This document shows, piece after piece, positions 1 through 5,321 of a DNA stretch of 14,783 nt (its first letter is position 1; each line of letters opens with the position of its first letter). The translations under genes were made by a program, and so were the position numbers. This stretch comes from Lachnospiraceae bacterium (GTDB lineage Bacteria; Bacillota; Clostridia; Lachnospirales; Lachnospiraceae), in assembly GCA_017477805.1 (NCBI GenBank), contig JAFUUM010000452.1:1-14783 (forward strand), read 5' to 3'. The notes below the pieces were generated by a model. That model worked only from the letters and a program-made list of their open reading frames with translations. It ran no database searches and was not told the origin of the DNA.

Positions 1-59
1 CACGAGGCTTGCAAACATGTTGGCTTTTTCGGTCAAAAGATGGGATAATGAAATGGTAG

Positions 60-368
60 CCCCTTTGTAATGGCACCTCGAAGGTCCAAGACCTTCAGCT
101 CGCCCTGGATGACTTCGGCACAGGGATCAACGACATGACCATGGTGGATCTTTACGAGCCCCAGATCATCAAACTGGACCGGGCACTGATCTCAGATATC
201 GATCGAGAGCACGTAAAGCAGGAAAACGTCAAAGCCCTTACGGAGACATTCCATTCCCGAGGGATGCGCGTTGTTGCGGAAGGAATCGAGCGAAAAGAAG
301 AGTTTGACTACCTTGTGGGCCTTGGCATCGACTATTTCCAGGGTTATTATCTTGGAATGCCGGAGTGA
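60..368 (+). pseudogene. EAL-domain c-di-GMP phosphodiesterase remnant, 5'-truncated
   Basis: The open frame begins right after an in-frame stop at 57-59 and encodes only the distal half of an EAL domain. Visible are LALDDFGTGIND (bases 99-134), the lysine-bearing IIKLDRALI strand, VVAEGIE and FQGYYLGMP near the end. Intact EAL domains hydrolyse cyclic di-GMP and run about 240 residues; here the EAL signature and the first metal-binding residues are missing and only about 100 codons remain. No plausible start with a ribosome binding site precedes DDFGTG; the first in-frame ATG is at 135, inside the domain. Upstream bases 1-59 give no EAL-like residues in any frame; another frame (2-70) could be the last 22 codons of an unknown gene. 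The product should be inactive. This is either a rearrangement scar or a gene broken near base 60. Confidence 0.8.
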
Positions 369-387
369 TACAGAAAACAATTACACC

Positions 388-416
388 AAGGACCTGTCGG
401 AAGACGGGTCCTTTTC
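388..416 (+). terminator. Rho-independent terminator, repeat family copy 1
   Basis: Arms GGACCTGTC (390-398) and GACGGGTCC (403-411) form a 9-bp stem with one T-G wobble and a GGAA (GNRA) loop, followed by TTTTCT. Flanking AA/TT can extend the stem. It follows the EAL remnant and lies just before the GNAT gene. Compared with copies at 2276, 5138 and 6309, stem pair 7 is G-C instead of A-T, a compensatory change. Confidence 0.8.
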
Positions 417-445
417 TACTGATACCAACCACCGGGAGGCGGAAG

Positions 446-913
446 ATGGAAGTAAGATTAGCGGAGAAAAATGAATTGGAGCGGGTGAACGAACTGCGAA
501 AGCAGGTCAATGACCTTCACGTCAAAGGAAAGCCCGACGTCTTCAAACCCGGCTTCAGTGAAGAACTCCGGGATTTCATCAACGTCATCTGGGAAGATCC
601 CGAACAGGATATCATCGTTGCGGTGGAGCAGGGAAAGATCTGCGGCTTTGCCATCGTCCATCACATCAATAAGCCGGAAACCCCCTTTATGTACGAAAGA
701 GACTTCCTTGATGTGGATGAATTCTGTGTCGATGAAGCGGCAAGACGGAAGGGTGTTGCCACGGAACTGATGACCTATATCAAGACCTACGCAAAAGATA
801 AGGGCTTCCACCGCATTGAGCTTAACATGTGGGAATTTAATCAGGGCGCCCTTGCCTTCTACGAGGCAGCAGGCTTTGAGACATTTCGAAGATACATGGA
901 GATCATGATATGA
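446..913 (+). CDS. GNAT family N-acetyltransferase
   Basis: A 155-residue GCN5-related N-acetyltransferase that should transfer an acetyl group from acetyl-CoA to an amine of unknown identity. The acetyl-CoA pyrophosphate loop is RRKGVA (residues 100-105), preceded by the DEFCVDEAAR strand-turn. The C-terminal NQGALAFYEAAGF (about 132-144) is the usual GNAT motif B. The start at 446 is chosen because GGGAGG (434-439) sits six bases upstream; the same frame extends upstream to an ATG at 365, but that would run through the terminator hairpin at 388-416 and adds no domain. No promoter is obvious between that terminator and the start, so expression may depend on read-through. The family call is secure; the substrate is not predictable. 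Confidence 0.9.
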   Translation: MEVRLAEKNELERVNELRKQVNDLHVKGKPDVFKPGFSEELRDFINVIWEDPEQDIIVAVEQGKICGFAIVHHINKPETPFMYERDFLDVDEFCVDEAARRKGVATELMTYIKTYAKDKGFHRIELNMWEFNQGALAFYEAAGFETFRRYMEIMI

Positions 914-958
914 TCGAAAGAAGACTTATCAGATAAACACCAAAGAGAGGTAACAAAA

Positions 959-1060
959 ATGGGATCATACCTGATCAAAGACACAACAAGGGAAGATCGG
1001 GAAAAGATCGTTATGGAATTCCATGCCAGATATGAATCCGGAATGGAAGTGGTGGAGTAA
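959..1060 (+). CDS. 33-codon ORF, possibly an internally deleted small protein
   Basis: Translation starts at ATG 959 behind AAGAGAGG (944-951, spacing 7) and gives a 33-residue acidic and basic peptide, starting MGSYLIKDTTREDREKIV and ending FHARYESGMEVVE. The good ribosome binding site suggests that the start is real. From memory, similar N-terminal and C-terminal pieces belong to small Lachnospiraceae proteins of about 70-80 residues with a cysteine-containing middle. If that is right, roughly 40 codons have been lost between about residues 17 and 20. I cannot verify this without a search; it could equally be an intact tiny protein. It sits 45 bases after the GNAT gene and 40 before the PIG-L remnant. 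No function is assigned. Confidence 0.45.
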   Translation: MGSYLIKDTTREDREKIVMEFHARYESGMEVVE

Positions 1061-1100
1061 AGCTGGAAAGGGCTGTTTAGACCATACAGGGGGGAAGAAG

Positions 1101-1507
1101 ATGTCACTGACGGGAATGATCCTGAGAAAGGCGGCGCCGGTTCCGAAGATGGAAGCCTTTGAGCGGTTTTTGTTCATCGGGCCCCATCCGGACGATATCG
1201 AGATCGGGGCAGGGGCCACGGCGGCAAAGCTTCGGCAGATGGGGAAGAAAGTTTGTTTCCTGATCTGTACCGATGGCGTTTTGGGCTTCAGAATGCCCCG
1301 GCGGGAACAACACCGGAAGAACTTGCGGGAATGAGGAAAGAGGAGTGCCTGCAGGGAGCATCGACCCTCGGGGTATCGGACTTTACGGCCATCGAGCAGT
1401 ATCTGAAGATCCGGTCCGTTGATTTCGGGATCCGGAGTTTTAAAGGACGGGCCGAGGGCTTTCGGGTTCTTGGAAGGATCCATATGCATTGCCTGCCGGA
1501 AGCGTAA
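1101..1507 (+). pseudogene. PIG-L (LmbE-like) deacetylase remnant, frameshifted and internally deleted
   Basis: The ATG at 1101 follows a GGGGGGAAGAAG purine run. The first frame encodes the PIG-L Rossmann-like start with FIGPHPDDIEIGAG (residues 25-38; H29, D31 and D32 bind zinc in the family) and then LICTDG. At about base 1275 the frame slips: one missing base would restore DG-RFG-LQNAPAGTTPEEL, which continues in the +1-offset frame to TAA at 1505-1507. That frame runs through RKEECLQGASTLGV and then jumps to EQYLKIRSVDFGIR and EGFRVLG, which resembles the C-terminus of the same family. The family is about 220-240 residues; here about 135 codons remain, so roughly 100 central codons, including the second histidine metal motif, are absent. 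PIG-L enzymes de-N-acetylate sugar or lipid-sugar substrates; this copy should be dead. Confidence 0.78.
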
Positions 1508-1594
1508 AGCGCTGGCTCTACTCTAAGTAGGTGGTTTTGGTTTTTCTCCGGGCTTAGGATAGGGGTAAGTTAAGACGCTGAAGGATGGAAAGGC

Positions 1595-2266
1595 ATGAAC
1601 CAATATGTTACAGGGGCTGTCATTAAGGATTTAAGAGAGAAGAATAAGATCACCCAGAGCCAGCTGGCGGATATTCTTGGGGTGAGCGATAAGGCGATCT
1701 CGAAATGGGAGACCGGGAGGGGCTATCCGGACATTACGTTGCTGGAGCCCATTGCGGAGGCGTTTCATGTTTCCGTGACGGAGTTGATCTCCGGGACGAC
1801 GGTGAGCAATGTGAATGTTTCCGCAAATATGCTGCGGTCCATGTTTTATGTTTGCCCCGTTTGCGGGAACGTGATCCACAGCATGGGAAGGGCGGTTGTT
1901 TCCTGCCACGGAGTGATGCTCAGTCCGGAGGAAGCGGAGCCGTCGGATGAGTCCCACAAGATCTTTGTTGAGCGGTTAGAGGATGAGTACTATGTCCGCA
2001 TTGAGCATGAGATGACGAAGACCCATTATATTTCCTTTATCGCAGCGTTATCTTCGGAGGGGCTTCAGATGGTGAAACTTTATCCGGAAGGGGCTGCCGA
2101 GGCGCGTTTTCGGATTGCCGGGGTGAGGAAGATCTTCTTTTACTGCAATAAGGACGGCTTGTTTTCGCAGGATGCGGTCCGCGGCATCGACGACAGGGAC
2201 CGCTCCCATGAGGACACTAAGGAGCGCATGGCGCTTGAGGAAACCGCAAGGAAGTTGTTTGGATAG
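1595..2266 (+). CDS. XRE-family regulator with desulfoferrodoxin-like C-terminal domain
   Basis: A 223-residue two-domain protein. Residues 9-66 form an XRE helix-turn-helix (IKDLREKNKITQSQLADILG, then SDKAISKWETGRGYPD). A cysteine pair, CPVCG (C87, C90), plus C104-H105 follows. Residues 118-190 resemble the superoxide reductase (neelaredoxin) fold: H121, HEMTKTHYI (H138, H144) and FYCNKDGLF (C184). In true superoxide reductases the last motif is CNxHG, where the histidine binds the iron; here it is aspartate D187, so the catalytic centre may be incomplete. The likely role is a transcription regulator that senses metal or redox state, which is inference. GGAAAGG (1586-1592) precedes the ATG closely. 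A terminator follows ten bases after the stop. The last 30 residues are charged and outside the fold. Confidence 0.88.
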   Translation: MNQYVTGAVIKDLREKNKITQSQLADILGVSDKAISKWETGRGYPDITLLEPIAEAFHVSVTELISGTTVSNVNVSANMLRSMFYVCPVCGNVIHSMGRAVVSCHGVMLSPEEAEPSDESHKIFVERLEDEYYVRIEHEMTKTHYISFIAALSSEGLQMVKLYPEGAAEARFRIAGVRKIFFYCNKDGLFSQDAVRGIDDRDRSHEDTKERMALEETARKLFG

Positions 2267-2275
2267 ATATGCATT

Positions 2276-2304
2276 GGACCTATCGAAAGATGGGTCCTTT
2301 TTTT
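2276..2304 (+). terminator. Rho-independent terminator, repeat family copy 2
   Basis: Arms GGACCTATC (2276-2284) and GATGGGTCC (2289-2297) around a GAAA tetraloop, followed by seven T. It ends the XRE regulator transcript. It has the same stem, wobble position and GNRA loop class as copies at 388, 5138 and 6309. Confidence 0.92.
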
Positions 2305-2333
2305 GCAACTAGTGCCATTATTATGCCCAAATG

Positions 2334-2361
2334 TTGACCTCTGATGCATGTACGTTATCAT
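2334..2361 (+). promoter_or_regulatory. Sigma-A-type promoter for the 2439-5131 operon
   Basis: TTGACC at 2334-2339 and TATCAT at 2356-2361 with a 16-base spacer, placed 30 bases after terminator copy 2 and about 78 bases before the next start codon. Position between a terminator and a run of closely spaced genes supports it. The rest of 2305-2438 shows no other clear element. Confidence 0.55.
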
Positions 2362-2438
2362 AGAATATGAAAGAGGCGGCGAATATCACCAATCATCAGA
2401 GTGGTGTGGATAATGACTTGGGAGAATGAGGAAGAACT

Positions 2439-2690
2439 ATGGGGTTATTTAAGAGCAAGGAAGAAAAGGAGCTGGACTACATCATCCAGAGACTGGAGAT
2501 GAACATGTCCAATAATTACAAGGACAATGCCAGGGACAACCTGAACGAATTTGAGGAAGTTTTTGATGCGATGCGGTCATCCGGCAAGGCAAAGCCGGCA
2601 GTCATTGCAAAGTATGAAGCTCTTCTGCAGAGTTATCAGGAACGCATGAAGGGCTACAGTCACAAAGACCAGAAGCCGTATTGGAACTAG
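2439..2690 (+). CDS. Small charged helical protein, function unknown
   Basis: An 83-residue protein with no recognised domain. It begins MGLFKSKEEKELDYIIQRLE and is dominated by charged, leucine-spaced stretches that predict two or three helices, possibly a short helical bundle. There is no signal peptide or membrane segment. The ending HKDQKPYWN is aromatic and polar. GAGGAAG lies about seven bases before the ATG, so the start is well supported. It is the first gene of the operon and is followed 15 bases later by an acetyltransferase. I have an impression that similar small proteins occur in other Lachnospiraceae, but I cannot name a family. Confidence 0.78.
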   Translation: MGLFKSKEEKELDYIIQRLEMNMSNNYKDNARDNLNEFEEVFDAMRSSGKAKPAVIAKYEALLQSYQERMKGYSHKDQKPYWN

Positions 2691-2705
2691 GCGTAGGAGA
2701 TTGGA

Positions 2706-3227
2706 ATGATACAGACAAAACGATTACAGATCGTGCCATTTGAAATGAAGTTTTTGAAAGACTACTGTGAGGGCTTTAACACTGAAATAGCCAAATATCA
2801 GTGGCCGGATCCCTTTGAAACACCGGAGGATGCAAAGCCGGTGCTTCAGGGTTTTATGGATGAGATGGAAGCAGAGGAGATCCTGTTCTATTCCATTTTG
2901 GATAATGATGGGAAGTTTGTTGGAAGCGTAGAGGTTCACGGTCTTTCGGGAGAATGTCCGGAACTTGGTGTTTGGATTACGGAACAAGAACAGAAAAAGG
3001 GTTACGCTTATGAAGCATTAAGTGAAGTCCTTGACTATGCCTGCAGGAATTATCACAAGGAAGCGTTTTTCTACGAAGCGGACATCCGCAATGAGGGAAG
3101 CACAAAACTGCTGCATAAACTGGGTGAGCACTTTGACATCCTCAAACGGGATTTGGAAGAACTGACAACGGACTCCGGAAAGGAGCTGAAACTCCAGGGG
3201 TATGTTTTGAAGGTGAAGAAAATATGA
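2706..3227 (+). CDS. RimJ/RimL-type GNAT acetyltransferase
   Basis: A 173-residue acetyltransferase of the RimJ/RimL (Acetyltransf_3) type. The N-terminus IQTKRLQIVPF is the typical opening strand of the subgroup; ELGVWITEQEQKKGYAYEAL (residues 87-106) carries the acetyl-CoA loop QKKGYA; DIRNEGSTKLLHKLG (126-140) is the conserved N-x-x-S motif. Members modify N-termini or small amines; the substrate here is unknown. TAGGAG lies before the ATG. Its stop overlaps the start of the Nudix gene (ATGA at 3224-3227), so the two are translationally coupled and probably made in matched amounts. Its sequence is clearly different from the GNAT at 446, so it is not a recent duplicate. Confidence 0.9.
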   Translation: MIQTKRLQIVPFEMKFLKDYCEGFNTEIAKYQWPDPFETPEDAKPVLQGFMDEMEAEEILFYSILDNDGKFVGSVEVHGLSGECPELGVWITEQEQKKGYAYEALSEVLDYACRNYHKEAFFYEADIRNEGSTKLLHKLGEHFDILKRDLEELTTDSGKELKLQGYVLKVKKI

Positions 3228-3721
3228 CGATCGACGAATACATCGAGTACTACAGAGAAAAAGGTTACATCAAGGCGATGCGGGAGCATGTCGGACATGC
3301 TCCGATCATGTCCTGCGCCTGCGGTGTGATCATTGAGAACAGTAACGGAGAGATACTGCTGCAAAAGCGTCGGGACAACGGACGTTGGGCGATCATCGGC
3401 GGATCCATGGAAATGGGGGAAACCTTTGAGGAAGCCGTTAAGCGGGAAGCAAAGGAAGAATCCGGATTGATCTTGGGCAAACTGGAAATGTTCAAGCTTC
3501 TGTCCGGCCGCGACCGTATTATCGAATATCCGAATGGCGACGTGACGTTTGGACCGGGGATCGTTTTCCTTACGAAGGAGTTTTCCGGTGAGATCGTGAA
3601 CGATCCGGAGGAAGTCATGGAGCACAGGTTCTTTAAACATACGGAACTGCCTGCGGATCTTAACAAGTTTGATTCCGATATTATTCTCGAATGGGCCGCA
3701 GAGAAAGCGAAACGAGGTTAA
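3224..3721 (+). CDS. Nudix hydrolase
   Basis: A 165-residue Nudix protein with a complete Nudix box at residues 60-82: GSMEMGE, then TFEEAVK, then REAKEESGL. The glutamates of REAKEESG bind the catalytic divalent metal, and the family cleaves nucleoside-diphosphate-linked compounds such as NTPs, nucleotide sugars or NADH. The preceding strand HAPIMSCACGVIIEN and QKRRDNGRWAIIGG match the fold. The substrate cannot be read from the box alone. The ATG overlaps the stop of the acetyltransferase upstream, indicating translational coupling. The cysteine pair C31/C33 before the box is of no known significance. Only five bases after the stop, the remnant of an alpha/beta hydrolase begins. Confidence 0.92.
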   Translation: MTIDEYIEYYREKGYIKAMREHVGHAPIMSCACGVIIENSNGEILLQKRRDNGRWAIIGGSMEMGETFEEAVKREAKEESGLILGKLEMFKLLSGRDRIIEYPNGDVTFGPGIVFLTKEFSGEIVNDPEEVMEHRFFKHTELPADLNKFDSDIILEWAAEKAKRG

Positions 3722-3725
3722 GACC

Positions 3726-3931
3726 GTGTACAGAATCAGTACAAAAGGGATCCGGAGTAAAAGAATATCGATCAAGGTCAATGGGAAGCGGGTTCCGCTT
3801 CTGATCCTGCAGCCCTTGTCTAAACCGGAGAAGGCGCCGGGCGTGAGGCAATAAAAAGGTTTAATGAGCACTTTGCTTATGCGAAGGAGAACTACTTTGC
3901 GGATCAGAGATCTTTTGAAGTGAGGTATTAA
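3726..3931 (+). pseudogene. Alpha/beta hydrolase remnant, internally deleted
   Basis: From GTG 3726 one frame reads KGIRSKRISIKVNGKRVPLL, then KPEKAPGV, and stops at 3852-3854. This resembles the N-terminus of an alpha/beta hydrolase (steryl/acetyl esterase type), just before the expected oxyanion motif HGGGY. From 3845 a second frame, shifted by two bases, reads EAIKRFNEHFAYAKENYFA and ends with TAA at 3929-3931, which resembles the C-terminus of the same kind of enzyme. The oxyanion loop, the nucleophile GDSAGG and the Asp/His residues are all missing, so about 200 or more codons were lost in between. Only about 68 codons remain. Assignment to the family comes from pattern memory of the two ends and is not proven. 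The residual 3' end supplies the ribosome binding site region for the next gene. Confidence 0.6.
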
Positions 3932-3933
3932 CA

Positions 3934-4494
3934 ATGAGTGTGGAAATGATGAATGCACTGATCATCAATTGCAGTCCCGTTCGCACGGGCGCGACGGCTG
4001 AAATAACAAAGATCGCAGAAGAACAATTATCAGGCAGGTACAACGTAAGGAACATCTGTATAGATGACTATGCATTTGCTTTCTGCAGGGGGTGCCGGGC
4101 CTGCCACAAAACGGCGGAATGCGTTATGAGCGATGCGGCAGTTATTCGGAGCATCCTGAAAGAATTTGATGACGCGGATGTCATTTTGGCAGTTTCCCCG
4201 TCCTACTGGGCAGATGTGCCGGGACAGTTTAAGGCCTTTATCGACAGATGCACGCCCTGGTGCAACACCCACGAACCCCATGCAACCATCAAGCCCGGAA
4301 AGAAAGGCTATGCCATTGCACTGCGTACCGGCCCGAATATGCCGGAATGCCAGCGGATCATCGGCAGCATCGAACACTTCTACGGGCATCTTGAGATCGA
4401 ATGCAAGGGACATTTGGGACTGACCTCTGTCGAATATAAGGAAGATGTCGAGCCGAGAAGACAAGAGATCATTGATTTTGTGAAAGGAATTTAG
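3934..4494 (+). CDS. Iron-sulfur flavoprotein-like NAD(P)H-dependent oxidoreductase
   Basis: A 186-residue flavodoxin-fold protein. NCSPVRTGATAEI (residues 12-24) is the FMN phosphate loop and SPSYWADVPGQFKAFIDR (88-105) is the second flavin-contacting loop. Between them, CRGCRACHKTAEC gives C51-x2-C54-x2-C57-x5-C63, the compact cysteine motif that binds a [4Fe-4S] cluster in Isf-type flavoproteins. It should therefore be a cytoplasmic electron-transfer flavoprotein or reductase; the electron partner is unknown. The start may be ATG 3934 or the later ATGs at 3946/3949; GTGAGG at 3920-3925 best fits 3934. It is followed by the P-loop gene with a seven-base gap. Confidence 0.88.
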   Translation: MSVEMMNALIINCSPVRTGATAEITKIAEEQLSGRYNVRNICIDDYAFAFCRGCRACHKTAECVMSDAAVIRSILKEFDDADVILAVSPSYWADVPGQFKAFIDRCTPWCNTHEPHATIKPGKKGYAIALRTGPNMPECQRIIGSIEHFYGHLEIECKGHLGLTSVEYKEDVEPRRQEIIDFVKGI

Positions 4495-4501
4495 GATATA
4501 T

Positions 4502-5131
4502 ATGTTTTTTGAAAATGCGTATTTTATCATTGGGACTTCCTATGCAGGGAAATCCACAATGGTTAAGAAACTGGCGAAAAAGCACGGCGGTGTCGCCTGC
4601 GAAGAAAATTATCATGATAATTACCCGGGGGAACTGGATGCCAAAGAATTCCCCGGCCTGACGTATACAAGGGACCTTGAAGACTGGCATGATTTTATCA
4701 GAAGATCTCCCCAGGAGTACAAAAACTGGATCGATGTCGTAAAGAAAGAATGCGAGATCATTGAACTTCGGATGCTTCCCGAGATCTGCGCTCAGGGGAA
4801 AAAGGTCTTTGTTGATACGAATATCAGTATCGAAACCTTAAAAGAGATCGCACCGCTTGATCATACACTGGTGATGCTTTCCGATCCGGAAATCCCGTTG
4901 CACAGGTTCTTTGACCGGCCGGATCCCGAAAAGCAGTTTTTGTATCGCTTGATCATGGAGGAGCCGGATCCCGAGAAGGCGATGGAAAATTATCGGGAGG
5001 GACTGAAGCTGATCTGCTCACAGGAAGAGTGCGACAAGCTGGAACAGTCCGGTTTTCAGGTGATCTACAGAGACGAAAACAGAACCATCGAGCAGACGCT
5101 TGCATTGGCAGAGAAGGCTTTTGGCCTGTAA
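4502..5131 (+). CDS. P-loop NTPase / kinase-like protein
   Basis: A 209-residue protein opening with the strand YFIIGTSYAGKSTM, whose GTSYAGKST (residues 11-19) is a Walker A motif. A hydrophobic strand ending in aspartate, KKVFVDTNIS (about 103-112), may be Walker B. Size and layout resemble small-molecule or nucleotide kinases, but I cannot place it in a named family. It has no membrane segment. It starts seven bases after the flavoprotein stop, with AGGA about five bases before the ATG, and is the last gene before terminator copy 3. Its place after a Nudix hydrolase and two acetyltransferases suggests small-molecule metabolism or detoxification, which is only context inference. Confidence 0.82.
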   Translation: MFFENAYFIIGTSYAGKSTMVKKLAKKHGGVACEENYHDNYPGELDAKEFPGLTYTRDLEDWHDFIRRSPQEYKNWIDVVKKECEIIELRMLPEICAQGKKVFVDTNISIETLKEIAPLDHTLVMLSDPEIPLHRFFDRPDPEKQFLYRLIMEEPDPEKAMENYREGLKLICSQEECDKLEQSGFQVIYRDENRTIEQTLALAEKAFGL

Positions 5132-5137
5132 TGCACA

Positions 5138-5165
5138 AGGACCTATCGTAAGATGGGTCCTTTTT
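5138..5165 (+). terminator. Rho-independent terminator, repeat family copy 3
   Basis: Arms GGACCTATC (5139-5147) and GATGGGTCC (5152-5160) with a GTAA tetraloop and five T, eight bases after the P-loop gene. The 22-base stem-loop is identical to copy 4 at 6311-6332. Confidence 0.92.
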
Positions 5166-5170
5166 CTTGA

Positions 5171-5199
5171 TTGCTGTAAATACACAAATATGCTATGAT
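5171..5199 (+). promoter_or_regulatory. Promoter upstream of the palindromes
   Basis: TTGCTG (5171-5176) and TATGAT (5194-5199) with a 17-base spacer and an extended TG one base before the -10. Predicted transcription begins near 5206, just before the palindrome at 5213. It would give a leader of about 115 bases before the Rpn gene. Confidence 0.45.
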
Positions 5200-5212
5200 G
5201 ACCACATCAAAT

Positions 5213-5230
5213 TCGGAACGGTCGTTCCGA
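5213..5230. promoter_or_regulatory. 18-base palindrome, candidate operator
   Basis: TCGGAACG and its exact reverse complement CGTTCCGA surround a central GT. The GAAC-N4-GTTC core looks like TetR-family operators, and its position just after a predicted start site would suit repression. No TetR gene is in the window. It could instead fold as an RNA hairpin. Confidence 0.5.
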
Positions 5231-5231
5231 T

Positions 5232-5246
5232 CTGCCAACTCGGCAG
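5232..5246. other. Second hairpin in the Rpn leader
   Basis: CTGCC and GGCAG pair across an AACTC loop, one base after the larger palindrome. Two tandem hairpins in about 35 bases suggest a structured leader RNA or a compound operator. No T-run follows, so it is not a terminator. Confidence 0.4.
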
Positions 5247-5271
5247 GATATTCCGCCAAACCTAAGTAACA

Positions 5272-5300
5272 TGTAAACGTTTTTTTGAATCTGCTATAAT
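5272..5300 (+). promoter_or_regulatory. Extended -10 promoter for the Rpn gene
   Basis: A perfect TATAAT (5295-5300) preceded by TG one base away, with a weak TGTAAA (5272-5277) 17 bases upstream. The predicted start lies near 5307, giving a very short leader before the TTG at 5322. Confidence 0.5.
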
Positions 5301-5321
5301 GGCAGTAGAAAGAGGGAATTA

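Noticed and set aside
1..70. Short open frame (2-70) that might be the C-terminus of an upstream gene
   Set aside because: Only 22 codons are visible with no recognisable motif, so it cannot be told from chance.
365..445. Upstream ATG extension of the GNAT gene
   Set aside because: It would translate through terminator copy 1, lacks a ribosome binding site, and adds residues unlike the GNAT fold.
1518..1545. Possible terminator: CTACT-CTA-AGTAG hairpin before a T-rich stretch
   Set aside because: The stem is only five pairs with three G-C or C-G pairs at most, and the T-run is interrupted by GG; too weak beside the strong terminators in this window.
3071..3958. 295-codon open frame on the - strand
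   Set aside because: It lies antisense to the acetyltransferase, Nudix gene and hydrolase remnant, has no ribosome binding site or recognisable domain, and overlaps well-supported + strand genes.
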